Source: Riemerella anatipestifer
GTDB taxonomy: Bacteria > Bacteroidota > Bacteroidia > Flavobacteriales > Weeksellaceae
DNA: 64,000 nucleotides
NCBI RefSeq assembly: GCF_009663465.1
Contig: NZ_QXHU01000001.1
Location: 60,496-124,495, forward strand
Direction of reading: 5' to 3'
Positions 43,842-51,336 of this stretch are shown in pieces (within the stretch, counting starts at the first letter, position 1; each line of letters starts with the position of its first letter). Position numbers and translations under genes: made by a program. The notes under the pieces were generated by a model, which had not been told where the DNA came from, ran no database searches, and was given only the letters and a program-made list of their open reading frames with translations.

Positions 43842-43877
43842 AAAAAGCCGCTGTAACAAATGTTACAACGGCTTTTT
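43842..43877. terminator. Bidirectional terminator between the operon and the LRR gene
   Basis: Outer stem AAAAAGCCG/CGGCTTTTT (9 bp), one mismatch, then six more pairs around the loop AAAT. A/T runs on both sides fit termination of the plus-strand operon and of the minus-strand gene ending at 43899. Confidence 0.85.
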
Positions 43878-43898
43878 CGATATTCTATTTTTAGTAGT

Positions 43899-45017
43899 TT
43901 ATTGTTTTATGATTTTTTTGGTTATCATCTTTCCGTCCACTTTTATTGATAGGAGGTAAACTCCTTTTTTTAGGTGATTTAGGTCAATAGTTTTGCCGTG
44001 GGCATTGGATAAAATAAGCGTTCCGGAAGCGTCGTAAAGGTTTATTTCGGAAACTGTTTTCTTGGAAGCAATGTATAGAATATCTTTTACAGGGTTAGGA
44101 TAAAGCGTTACATCATCGCTTGAAGAAGATAAGTTGGAGGTGGACATAGTACCGCAATCTGTGTTATAGGTTACACCACTATCTTGTTGCCACGTAGAAC
44201 TTACTTTTTCGCCTTCGGTAATTTTTACACAAGTTAAGTTAGGGTTATTGGTAATATCTAATCCCGAAAAATTAGCATAACTTCCGAATGCAATGTTTAG
44301 ACTATTGAGGTTATTGCTTGCCAGAGATAAATTAACCAAATCTGGATTTTTACTGGCGTCTAAAGTTTCTATTTTATTATTGCTTAAATCTACACTTACA
44401 AGTTTGGGGTTCTTATCAATGCTGATATTGGTAAGGCTGTTCCCGTAGCAAGATAGGCTGGTAAGTTTTGTATTGTTATCTATGTTTAGCGAAGTTAGTT
44501 GGTTGTTATAGCCATCTAAGGTAATAAGTTCTGGGTTTTTGCTTAGGTCTATATTACTGATTTGGTTGTCGCCAAAATTTAAAATCTTTAGCTTTGTGTT
44601 TTGGCTTACGTCTAAGGAAGTTAGATTGTTATAGTAGCTGTTTAAATCCTCCAATTCTGTATTTTGACTAATATTTATGGAAGAAATATTAGACCCTTCT
44701 AAGTAAACTCTCTTTAGAGCTTTGTTCCCGCTGAAGTCTATTTCTGTAAGGCTCCCTGTATTGTAGTATAATTGTATTTCTTCCACATTTTTGAAGGCTT
44801 CTAATCCCGTAAGATTGTTGATTTTTTTATCTGATAAATCCAATCTATCAGTTAGGGCTTCTGCCTCTGTTACGCTAATTTCCCCATCGCCATTTGTATC
44901 AATTTTGGGGTAATGCTTAATGAGAGCTTGCTTGAATTCCGAATCAGGAATGTTTACATTTTGAGATAGAACTACGATATGCGATAGTACTAATCCACTA
45001 AGTAATAATTTTTTCAT
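43899..45017 (-). CDS. Leucine-rich-repeat T9SS cargo protein with an EF-hand-like motif
   Basis: A 372-residue exported protein with a signal peptide ending VVLSQ (about residue 18). DTNGDGEISVTE near residues 41-52 is a clear EF-hand-type calcium loop. Residues about 57-260 hold eight or nine leucine-rich repeats of about 21 residues (LTSLDVSQNTKLKILNFGDNQ style). Residues 300-372 are a T9SS type A sorting domain (VTLYPNPVKDILYI, LKKGVYLLSIKVDGK, terminal KKIIKQ). It is probably surface-anchored and used for adhesion or protein binding. It is convergent with the import operon and not part of it. Confidence 0.9.
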   Translation of the reverse strand: MKKLLLSGLVLSHIVVLSQNVNIPDSEFKQALIKHYPKIDTNGDGEISVTEAEALTDRLDLSDKKINNLTGLEAFKNVEEIQLYYNTGSLTEIDFSGNKALKRVYLEGSNISSINISQNTELEDLNSYYNNLTSLDVSQNTKLKILNFGDNQISNIDLSKNPELITLDGYNNQLTSLNIDNNTKLTSLSCYGNSLTNISIDKNPKLVSVDLSNNKIETLDASKNPDLVNLSLASNNLNSLNIAFGSYANFSGLDITNNPNLTCVKITEGEKVSSTWQQDSGVTYNTDCGTMSTSNLSSSSDDVTLYPNPVKDILYIASKKTVSEINLYDASGTLILSNAHGKTIDLNHLKKGVYLLSIKVDGKMITKKIIKQ

Positions 45018-45351
45018 GTTTGCTTATTTAGATTTTGTAAAAATAAAAATAACAATAAAGAAAATCCAAATTAAATACCTACGAAAGGATATATTATGAT
45101 AAATATCAGTTTTAATAAGTTCAGTAGTTTGATTGTGAATGATAGATATTGTGAAGAATTCTAACGCATATAAGTTTTTTCTATATAAAATATAAAAGGA
45201 TAAAAATGGAGAATTGTTCATCTTTTTTAGGTCTGGTGAAAGCATCTTTATTATGATGAAGCAGGTTTTGTAAAGTTATGTTATATTTGTCCCAGTGATT
45301 TTAGGGGGACTAATGACCAGATTTTGCTTACTAATTGTGAAATAGATAAAG
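45018..45351 (+). promoter_or_regulatory. Divergent region with a -7 element for the PepSY gene
   Basis: A 334-bp AT-rich gap with no gene. TATATTTG at 45282-45289 lies 62 nt before the ATG at 45352. The bases GTCCC (45289-45293) and GGGAC (45306-45310) could form a short hairpin at the start of the leader. No clear promoter was found for the minus-strand LRR gene. Confidence 0.45.
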
Positions 45352-45927
45352 ATGATACAGAAAGACAAAAGAAAGAAACAAGCTGCACTACTTAGGAATT
45401 TTAGAAAAATACATAGGATAACAGGAGCTTTACTATTTGTATTTTTCTTTTTTATATCCGTTTCGGGGCTTCTGTTGGGTTGGAAAAAGCATAGTGGTGG
45501 GCTTATTCTGTCTAAATCCTACAAAGGTACTTCCACCGAACTCAAAGACTGGCTTCCGTTGGACAGTCTGCACCGTAATGCTTGTAAAATATTGCACGAT
45601 TCTATTTCGCCAGACTTATCTCTTGAGTTGGATAGGATAGATGTCCGCAAGGATAAGGGTATGGTAAAGTTTGTATTCAGCCATCATTTTTGGGGCGTTC
45701 AGCTTGATGGTTCTACGGGAAAGCTATTGCATATTGAACGGAGGCGGTCGGATTATCTTGAAAAAATCCACGATGGTTCTATTATCGACTTTTATTTGGG
45801 AACCGATGGCAGTCTGTTTAAACTAATATACACCACCGTCATGGGGATTGCTCTTTTGATATTTACGATTACAGGCTTTTGGCTTTGGTATGGTCCTAAA
45901 AGAATGAGAAAGACTGCCAGACAATAG
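45352..45927 (+). CDS. PepSY-domain membrane protein
   Basis: A 191-residue membrane protein with an N-terminal FRKIHRITGALLFVFFFFISVSGLLLGW helix, a periplasmic PepSY-like domain (VRKDKGMVKFVFSHHFWGVQLDGSTGKLLHIERR) and a second helix followed by the WLWYGPKRMRK end. Such PepSY-associated membrane proteins often occur near siderophore or heme uptake genes and are sometimes called iron-regulated. The gene is monocistronic with a strong terminator. The link to the operon at 30-44 kb is only by proximity. Confidence 0.83.
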   Translation: MIQKDKRKKQAALLRNFRKIHRITGALLFVFFFFISVSGLLLGWKKHSGGLILSKSYKGTSTELKDWLPLDSLHRNACKILHDSISPDLSLELDRIDVRKDKGMVKFVFSHHFWGVQLDGSTGKLLHIERRRSDYLEKIHDGSIIDFYLGTDGSLFKLIYTTVMGIALLIFTITGFWLWYGPKRMRKTARQ

Positions 45928-45958
45928 TAATAACATAACTCTCACGCTTATAATAAAT

Positions 45959-45989
45959 CAAGGCTGGTTCTACAACAGAATCAGCCTTG
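45959..45989 (+). terminator. Rho-independent terminator of the PepSY gene
   Basis: A 13-bp stem (45959-45971 with 45977-45989, one G-T pair), 5-nt loop ACAAC, then TTTT. Confidence 0.85.
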
Positions 45990-46003
45990 GTTTTATCTAA
46001 AAG

Positions 46004-46069
46004 GAGGCTTCTAATTGGTAAAGAAGAAGCCTCTTTTTAGACAAAAAGAAGCTTCCTTTTGTAATGCCT
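46004..46069. repeat. Three 22-bp units built on GAGGCTTCT / GAAGCCTC / GAAGCTTCC
   Basis: Related 9-bp cores begin at 46004, 46026 and 46048, exactly 22 bp apart. The first (46004-46012) is the inverted complement of 46025-46033, followed by five T, so the first two units also form a terminator-like hairpin. Confidence 0.55.
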
Positions 46070-46106
46070 ATGGCTAGGGACTTTCCGAAGATAGGTTAAG
46101 TAGGCT

Positions 46107-46212
46107 AAAAAACCTGCGCAGGTTTCACCAAAAACTACCGCAAGTTTTACCTAAAACCACCGCAGGTTTTATACAAAACTACCGCAGGTTTCAAGAGAAA
46201 CCTGCGGTAGTT
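46107..46212. repeat. Intergenic 22-bp array with core CCGCAGGTTT, ending in a hairpin
   Basis: The GCA of the core falls at 46118, 46140, 46162 and 46184, exactly 22 bp apart, with ACTA or ACCA before most cores. The first unit is itself palindromic (AACCTGCGCAGGTT). The last unit and an inverted copy form a perfect 16-bp stem (46177-46192 with 46197-46212) with loop AAGA. Confidence 0.88.
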
Positions 46213-46320
46213 GTTTAAAGGGGGCTTTTAGAGGTCAGATATACTATATATATTATAAGTACTCCTCTCCAAAGACTACTTTAAAACCGCTTTAAATTAT
46301 AACCGATTAGTTATTATCAA

Positions 46321-46510
46321 CGGTTTGCCGAGCAAAGGTAAGTTTAGGGAGTGCCCCCGTAGCGGCATTGGGAGCGATAGCTTCCAAATAGCAGGGGGCT
46401 GTCCCGTGCCGAAGGTAAGCCCAACGCAGTGGTTCGGCGAAGTCAATATCAACTTAAGCCATTATAGCACCAAGACAAAGGCTAAAAGTCCTTGAACTAA
46501 CAGCATTTGT
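46321..46510 (+). other. GC-rich island, probable mobile-element relic
   Basis: Bases 46321-46440 contain 72 G or C in 120 (60%), far above the surrounding AT-rich DNA. One plus frame stays open through it and reads GLPSKGKFRECP, then FQIAGGCPVPKVSPTQW, then HYSTKTKAKSP and a stop near 46492, but there is no start codon or recognised domain. Composition and the neighbouring IS remnants suggest acquired DNA, perhaps from an integrative element. Identity is not established. Confidence 0.45.
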
Positions 46511-46545
46511 GGAACCATACAGGATGAATTTTTTAGAAAAAAGAG

Positions 46546-46578
46546 TATTGTTAAATTATTATATTCAATTCATTATTT
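46546..46578. repeat. 33-bp dispersed repeat, copy 1
   Basis: Identical to 52232-52264 except for one base (A to G at position 18). It lies 28 bp outside the end of the IS1-like fragment and may be part of an IS terminus. Confidence 0.6.
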
Positions 46579-46605
46579 CAATAGAGTCTTCATTTTTTGG
46601 AAGCT

Positions 46606-46893
46606 CTACGGATTTGTTCCATTCCTTAACCAGCTGATAAACTTACTGTAGTTGATATTTAATAGTTTTCCGATAGCTCGAAAACCTAACTCTTCCAGAT
46701 ACATTTCTAAAATAAGACATTTTTGTTCTATTGTTTTTACATCCGATTTTTTCTCAACACTAAAAAAAATAGCCACAATTTTTATATTATATCGCTGCCG
46801 CTCTCCAGCAAAACCTGTTTTAATCTTATTTGATGATTGACATTTGGTACATTTAATTAGGCTGAATTGTAAGAAAAAATACATTGATATCAA
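46606..46893 (-). pseudogene. IS1-like transposase, N-terminal fragment
   Basis: The 95-residue reading frame matches the amino-terminal part of Bacteroidetes IS1-family transposases: a zinc ribbon (IKCTKCQSSNKIKTGF), then a helix-turn-helix (LEMYLEELGFRAIGKLLNI, then WLRNG). One cysteine pair of the ribbon is degraded and the catalytic half is missing. The frame closes just after the helix-turn-helix. It abuts the next fragment, so one element seems to have disrupted the other. Confidence 0.7.
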
Positions 46894-47126
46894 AAAAAGA
46901 TATATCGAAATTTAAAGAAGTACAATTAGACCTTAATAGTCGGCTGAATTGTTACAATAATGAGAGGGCGTGCACAAGAAAACATTGTTACGGAAAAATA
47001 CCTACGCAGACCTTTTCGGGCAGCAAATCTATGGTGAAAGAAAAACTTTTGGAATCTCTTGCCGAAAATCAAAAATCCTTACCTTCGGTAGTAAAGATTT
47101 TTAAAAATAACTGTCAGTTATTTTAA
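46884..47126 (+). pseudogene. Transposase C-terminal remnant (IS481-like integrase core)
   Basis: The frame reads FKEVQLDLNSRLNCYNNERA, then HCYGKIPTQTF and MVKEKLLESL. This resembles the C-terminal rve-type end of IS481-family transposases (YNNERTH...GKTP pattern). The DDE catalytic domain upstream is absent and is replaced by the IS1-like fragment on the other strand. The 170 bp after the stop hold no gene. Confidence 0.65.
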
Positions 47127-47327
47127 TCCTTAACTGTCAAATCAAGTAGTGGTTATTACATATTTATTGATAGAATCTGCTACTAATACTTTTTTGTCTA
47201 CTATATTTTTTCATAACAATCAATCTTAAATTCTTGTTTTTACTTTGCGTAGGTGTCATGAGTTTTTAGTTCACAATTTTATTTATTTTTAGTTTAAAGT
47301 GTTTACGAATACTTTACATTTCGTATA

Positions 47328-47675
47328 TCAATATTGTACTATTTTTTCAGATAATTCTATCATTAAATCAAAAATACCAGTCTTATTTGATAAAAATTCT
47401 GCTTCTTTCTTTAAATACTTTTTTTCAAGAAACTTGATTTTTGCTTCTAATTTTTTAATCTTTGCTACTGCTGATTTTGACATTTTACTAATCGTTTGAT
47501 TTTCCCGTCAAAGAGACCATATTTTCTGAGCTAATTTACTACTATTGACCTTGCTTGTATCTCATACTTCCTCTAAATGGCTGTTGTACTTTCTTCTCTA
47601 CTTTCTACTTCAAACACTACTTGGTGCTTAAAATTTAGTGAATAATTGCCTTACATGATTTGTCTTGTTTGCCAT
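47328..47675 (-). pseudogene. IS3-family OrfA remnant with stops and a frameshift
   Basis: On the minus strand, pieces in different frames read as an IS3 OrfA: FKHQVVFEVESREESTTAI, RKYEIQARSIVVN, then LRKYGLFDG. In-frame TAG codons interrupt it, one at the position where a tryptophan is expected. After a shift of frame, the leucine-zipper part follows (KIKKLEAKIKFLEKKYLKKEAEF, then FDLMIELSEK) and ends at a TGA. No OrfB is present. Confidence 0.65.
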
Positions 47676-47790
47676 ATCATCACTTTTTTGTACAACGATA
47701 TTTTAGGATTAGACATTTTCTATTTCATTACCGATTTTATAAGGGGTAAAAAAACAAAATCATAGAGAATTGCGTATTGGTAGAAATTTA

Positions 47791-47798
47791 TATATTTG
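47791..47798 (+). promoter_or_regulatory. -7 element for the small membrane protein
   Basis: TATATTTG, 25 nt before the ATG at 47824. Confidence 0.5.
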
Positions 47799-47823
47799 TT
47801 CCATAAATCAAACGAATTTGGAT

Positions 47824-48030
47824 ATGAGAAACAAGATTCTACGAGGCGGTTTAATTTTCTTTGGAATAGTGGGTGTGTTAGCCTCGGTTTATAATATCTG
47901 TATTGAAAAAACCTTCTATGATAATAAAATGGGGCTTCTCTCTTCTATTTTTTTATTGGTGTTAGGCATTTACTGTAAACCTTTGTTTCCAAAACCCAAA
48001 GCCAAAATAGAGCCCCATCGCACGACCTGA
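47824..48030 (+). CDS. Small two-helix membrane protein
   Basis: A 68-residue protein with two predicted membrane helices (GGLIFFGIVGVLASVYNI and LLSSIFLLVLGIYC) and a basic proline-rich tail. I choose the ATG at 47824 because the promoter element at 47791 lies inside any longer frame starting at TTG 47770. No family is recognised. It sits between IS debris and an orphan gene. Confidence 0.65.
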   Translation: MRNKILRGGLIFFGIVGVLASVYNICIEKTFYDNKMGLLSSIFLLVLGIYCKPLFPKPKAKIEPHRTT

Positions 48031-48145
48031 TATTTACAAAATTCAGCAAAAAGCATTTGCTTTGGTTAGTCTGAATTGAATTTAAGATTTATTTCGGTTT
48101 AGCCTTTCGTCAATATTTAATCATTCCCCCTAATTTTAACAAAAA

Positions 48146-48835
48146 ATGAAAACAGATGCAGAATACATAAAGGAGAATTTCATAGAATTAGCAGAGTTGT
48201 CTGATAAAACAGGATTTTCTGAAATTGAAATTTTAGAGCTAATCAATAAGAAGGTTATCCCGAATTACTCTTATTCTATTGAAAAACAAGAAATAATAAC
48301 TTCGCCTTTATCTGATAGATTAGTCAATACAAAATCCGAAAAATATTTTTCAAAAAGTCATATTAAAAAGTTGAATGACTACAAGAATATCAAAAAGACC
48401 CCAGAAGAAATAAAAGAAACATTCAGACAAAATTTCGTTGAAAATTTAATGCAACACAACGAAAATAGGTTGGCGTATGACGATTTATTCAAAAACGGAG
48501 AGGAAGAAATGGAGCGTGCGCTAAATGAAATCTTTGAGACAGAATGGAAGCACTACTGCAATGGCGTTTATGGAATATGTACTGTAAATGCTTCTGAAAA
48601 AGAGATTGTAGAAAAAGAAATCATCATTAAAAAACTGATAGAATTCAAGCGGAAATACGGAAATCATCTTTTAAACGAAACCCAGAAAGCAGAATTTCTG
48701 AAACTTAACGAAGAATTTAATCAAGTAACCTCTTTGTTTGCTCCATATCAAAGAAAGACAAGCAGTAGAGGAAAATATATTGATGAATTACTAAGAGAAA
48801 ATAACCTAAACGACTTCATAAAAAACTATGATTAA
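48146..48835 (+). CDS. DUF6058-like protein
   Basis: A 229-residue cytoplasmic protein. The start TDAEYIKENFIELAELSDKTGFSEIEILELI and the proline in KVIPNYSYSI resemble the N-terminus of the DUF6058 family, as does the later WKHYCNGVYGICT block. The family is uncharacterised, with suggested links to natural-product loci. The gene stands alone in an accessory stretch next to IS remnants. Its low GC fits the host, so there is no composition-based sign of recent transfer. Confidence 0.6.
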   Translation: MKTDAEYIKENFIELAELSDKTGFSEIEILELINKKVIPNYSYSIEKQEIITSPLSDRLVNTKSEKYFSKSHIKKLNDYKNIKKTPEEIKETFRQNFVENLMQHNENRLAYDDLFKNGEEEMERALNEIFETEWKHYCNGVYGICTVNASEKEIVEKEIIIKKLIEFKRKYGNHLLNETQKAEFLKLNEEFNQVTSLFAPYQRKTSSRGKYIDELLRENNLNDFIKNYD

Positions 48836-48944
48836 CAAGTAGTACTAATTTTGCCTTGCATTCCTAAGTGATAATGCCCCTCTTTTTTTAATTTATGATT
48901 ATGAAAACGAATATTTTTGGTCGTTGTTGCGGTTTAGGCAATTT

Positions 48945-48952
48945 TACATTTG
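48945..48952 (+). promoter_or_regulatory. Promoter with both -33 and -7 elements
   Basis: TTG at 48924-48926 and TACATTTG at 48945-48952, separated by 18 bp, 23 nt before the ATG at 48976. This is the best two-part promoter in the window and decides the start of the next gene. Confidence 0.65.
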
Positions 48953-48975
48953 TGCCTACCTTAGGTATAACCCCA

Positions 48976-49596
48976 ATGAGATATCAAACATTATTTGTGA
49001 TGGTATTGGGGCTGTTGTCAAATGAGATTGTGGCGCAAACAAGAGAAATTATAAACCCAAAGGGACGATGGTTTTTTGGGGCAGAGGCGGGGCTGAATTC
49101 AAAAATGTCGGTTCCTCCAAGTAAAATGTCGTTTATGCAAGGGGGCTTTTTAGCAGAATATTTTTTTGCGAAAAACTGGTCCGTTAGCGGAAGACTAAAG
49201 TATTTTGAAACAGGGGTAATAAATCCAATGAGTGATGGTTCAAAAGGTTTTTTTGAAGGAGCCGTTATTTCAGTTCCTTTGAATCTCGTTTGGAGGTACC
49301 GAATCATAGAAAATTTTAGTGGAAACTTAAATTTAGGGTGGGCTATAAATCAAGAAGTGAAGAGCAACTACTACTATTCGCCTGGTGAGGCAACGGATTA
49401 TGATAAACTTTATGTCTCTTTTAATGCAGGAATAGGTTGCAGTTATTTTATTTCGAAATATATGGCTTTATATATGAATTATGAGGCTATTGTTTTGGGG
49501 AATGACAGAGATGAATCGGATTTCCTTGAGATACTCCCTAATTCGCCTAACAATAGTTTGCTCAGTATTGGGATAAAATATAGCTTTAAGAAATAA
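48976..49596 (+). CDS. Outer-membrane beta-barrel protein
   Basis: A 206-residue exported protein with leader MRYQTLFVMVLGLLSNEIVAQ, then porin-like strands (WFFGAEAGLNSKM, WSVSGRLKYFETG, MALYMNYEAIVL) and a C-terminal SIGIKYSFKK. This is the typical OmpA-like or PorT-like small barrel. A longer frame begins at 48895, but the promoter lies inside it, so the ATG at 48976 is preferred. Function is unknown. A perfect terminator follows. Confidence 0.8.
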   Translation: MRYQTLFVMVLGLLSNEIVAQTREIINPKGRWFFGAEAGLNSKMSVPPSKMSFMQGGFLAEYFFAKNWSVSGRLKYFETGVINPMSDGSKGFFEGAVISVPLNLVWRYRIIENFSGNLNLGWAINQEVKSNYYYSPGEATDYDKLYVSFNAGIGCSYFISKYMALYMNYEAIVLGNDRDESDFLEILPNSPNNSLLSIGIKYSFKK

Positions 49597-49610
49597 ATGG
49601 AAGAATTAAG

Positions 49611-49645
49611 AATCCCTCAACAAACAATGTTGAGGGATTTTTTTT
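49611..49645 (+). terminator. Rho-independent terminator
   Basis: A 12-bp perfect stem (49611-49622 with 49628-49639), 5-nt loop AACAA and a T8 run. Confidence 0.9.
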
Positions 49646-49663
49646 AAATGAATAAATGAAGGT

Positions 49664-50344
49664 CTACAAATCAAACTCTTGCCCTAAGTTAGGTAAAATA
49701 AGTTCTACATTTTTCTCTTTAAAATGGTTTTGTGCTTGGGCATGGTCTATACTAATAGGAGGGAAGGTATCAAAGTGGCAACCAATAACCTTAGGTGTTT
49801 TGATAAGTTCTGAAGCGGCAAAACTTGCTTTTCTAGCACACATAGTATAATGCCCACCTATAGGTAGAATAGCCAAATCTATCGTTCCGTATAGAGGAGT
49901 TAGTAGTCCCATATCCGAAATCACACCTGTGTCTCCCGCGAGATAAATATTTTTATCATCAAATCTAAATACATATCCACAAGGCTCGCCACCGTAGCTT
50001 CCGTCAGGAAAAGAGCTGGTATGAGAAGCGGTTACCATAGTGATTTTTAAATCCTCTATCTTGGCAGAACCACCTAAGTTAATATCAATATTATGTTGAT
50101 GATTAAAGTAAGCACAAATTTCGGGCTGACCAATAATAGTAGCGTTAGGGTAGGTGTCTAGCACTTCCTGTACATCGGCAATATGGTCGCCGTGAGCGTG
50201 AGTGATGAGTAGATAGTCTATTTTTTCTTTAGTAATATCAAACCCCGATTTTTCTTTTTGATAATTATAGAAAGGGTCCGAAAGAATATTGATACCCTTA
50301 TAAGAAAATAGAAAACAGTTTTGTCCTAGAAATTTTATTTTCAT
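49664..50344 (-). CDS. UPF0173-type metal-dependent hydrolase (MBL fold)
   Basis: A 226-residue metallo-beta-lactamase-fold protein. The dinuclear metal motif HAHGDH is near residues 49-54. Further ligands are likely in TASHTSSFPDG, LAGDTGVISDMG and GCHFDTFPPI. This arrangement matches the YtkL/UPF0173 family of uncharacterised hydrolases. It is 32 bp downstream of menA on the same strand and may be co-transcribed with menB-menA, but I know of no established role in quinone synthesis. Confidence 0.88.
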   Translation of the reverse strand: MKIKFLGQNCFLFSYKGINILSDPFYNYQKEKSGFDITKEKIDYLLITHAHGDHIADVQEVLDTYPNATIIGQPEICAYFNHQHNIDINLGGSAKIEDLKITMVTASHTSSFPDGSYGGEPCGYVFRFDDKNIYLAGDTGVISDMGLLTPLYGTIDLAILPIGGHYTMCARKASFAASELIKTPKVIGCHFDTFPPISIDHAQAQNHFKEKNVELILPNLGQEFDL

Positions 50345-50376
50345 TGTAGTATTGTTTTTGTGAAATTTATTTTGGT

Positions 50377-51303
50377 TTAAAAATAATTAAGTCCTACTGC
50401 TAAAAGTATAGACATTACCAAAGTAATGATGCCTACTTGTTTTAAAAATGGGTCTAATTCTTTGGGTTCGTTTACTTGCATAATTCTTCGCCTAAGTGCC
50501 ATCATAGGAAATAGCAAAATCATCACGATGAAAGCATAGTAATTCCCTCGTTCGTGTAGTTGGTTCAACATTAAAAAAGCGAGTACCAAAATGAGAGGCA
50601 GTTGCATCAGTATCATTTGATAAACCATAGCTTTTCTAAATCCTAGTTTTAGTGCTAAGGTATGTTTACCAGAGGTTTTATCACTTTCTATATCTCTCAT
50701 ATTATTTAAGTTGAGTACGCTTACACTCATCATTCCGACAGCAGTAGCAGGAAGGAAAATATCCCAATCCAAAGACTTGGTAAACAGAAAATAGCTACCA
50801 ACTACAGAGACTAATCCAAAAAATATAAATACCATTATATCGCCTAGCCCCATATATCCGTAAGGTTTTTTGCCTACCGTGTAGCCAATAGCTGCGAGGA
50901 TACACAATACACCTAACCCAATAAAGAACCAAAATTCTTTAATATACTTGGGAAAAAACGCAATATATAGCAGGACTACACTTGCTAAAAAAGCAAGAAC
51001 AGCCGTAATGAGTACTGCCATTTTCATCTGCTGGGCTGATATTTTTCCAGAGGCTACCGCCCTAGCTTCTGCTTGGGTGGAACGATGAGTATCTGTACCT
51101 TTTACGCCGTCTCCGTAATCATTAGCAAAGTTGGATAAGATTTGGTAGAGTAGGGTTACTAAAAGGGCAAGGACCAAAATCCAAATATCCCAAGTACCTC
51201 CTGTTTCTTTAAGTTTCCATTTAGCCACAAAAGCTCCCGTAATAATTCCGCTTAGTGATAGTGGAAGCGTACGCAGTCTCGCAGCTTGTATCCAATGCTT
51301 CAT
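50377..51303 (-). CDS. menA: 1,4-dihydroxy-2-naphthoate polyprenyltransferase
   Basis: A 308-residue integral membrane prenyltransferase of the UbiA superfamily that joins a polyprenyl chain to dihydroxynaphthoate in menaquinone synthesis. The two aspartate motifs are NFANDYGDGVKGTDTHR and NNMRDIESDKTSGKHTLAL, which bind the magnesium-diphosphate. Eight to nine helices are predicted. It follows menB by 33 bp on the same strand. Menaquinone is the expected sole respiratory quinone of flavobacteria. Confidence 0.95.
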   Translation of the reverse strand: MKHWIQAARLRTLPLSLSGIITGAFVAKWKLKETGGTWDIWILVLALLVTLLYQILSNFANDYGDGVKGTDTHRSTQAEARAVASGKISAQQMKMAVLITAVLAFLASVVLLYIAFFPKYIKEFWFFIGLGVLCILAAIGYTVGKKPYGYMGLGDIMVFIFFGLVSVVGSYFLFTKSLDWDIFLPATAVGMMSVSVLNLNNMRDIESDKTSGKHTLALKLGFRKAMVYQMILMQLPLILVLAFLMLNQLHERGNYYAFIVMILLFPMMALRRRIMQVNEPKELDPFLKQVGIITLVMSILLAVGLNYF

Positions 51304-51336
51304 TTTATTTTTTATTGAAAAAGTGATGTTTTTATG

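Noticed and set aside
45024..45245. 73-residue minus-strand open frame upstream of the LRR gene
   Set aside because: AT-rich low-complexity sequence without family resemblance; more likely the promoter region of the LRR gene.
46107..46212. CRISPR array with short repeats
   Set aside because: Only about 10 bp of each 22-bp unit are conserved and the intervening 12 bp are too short and too similar to be spacers.
47770..47823. 18-residue TTG-initiated extension of the small membrane protein
   Set aside because: It contains the TATATTTG promoter element, so it would not be transcribed.
48895..48975. 27-residue N-terminal extension of the beta-barrel protein
   Set aside because: A well-formed -33/-7 promoter lies inside the extension and the downstream ATG starts a normal signal peptide.
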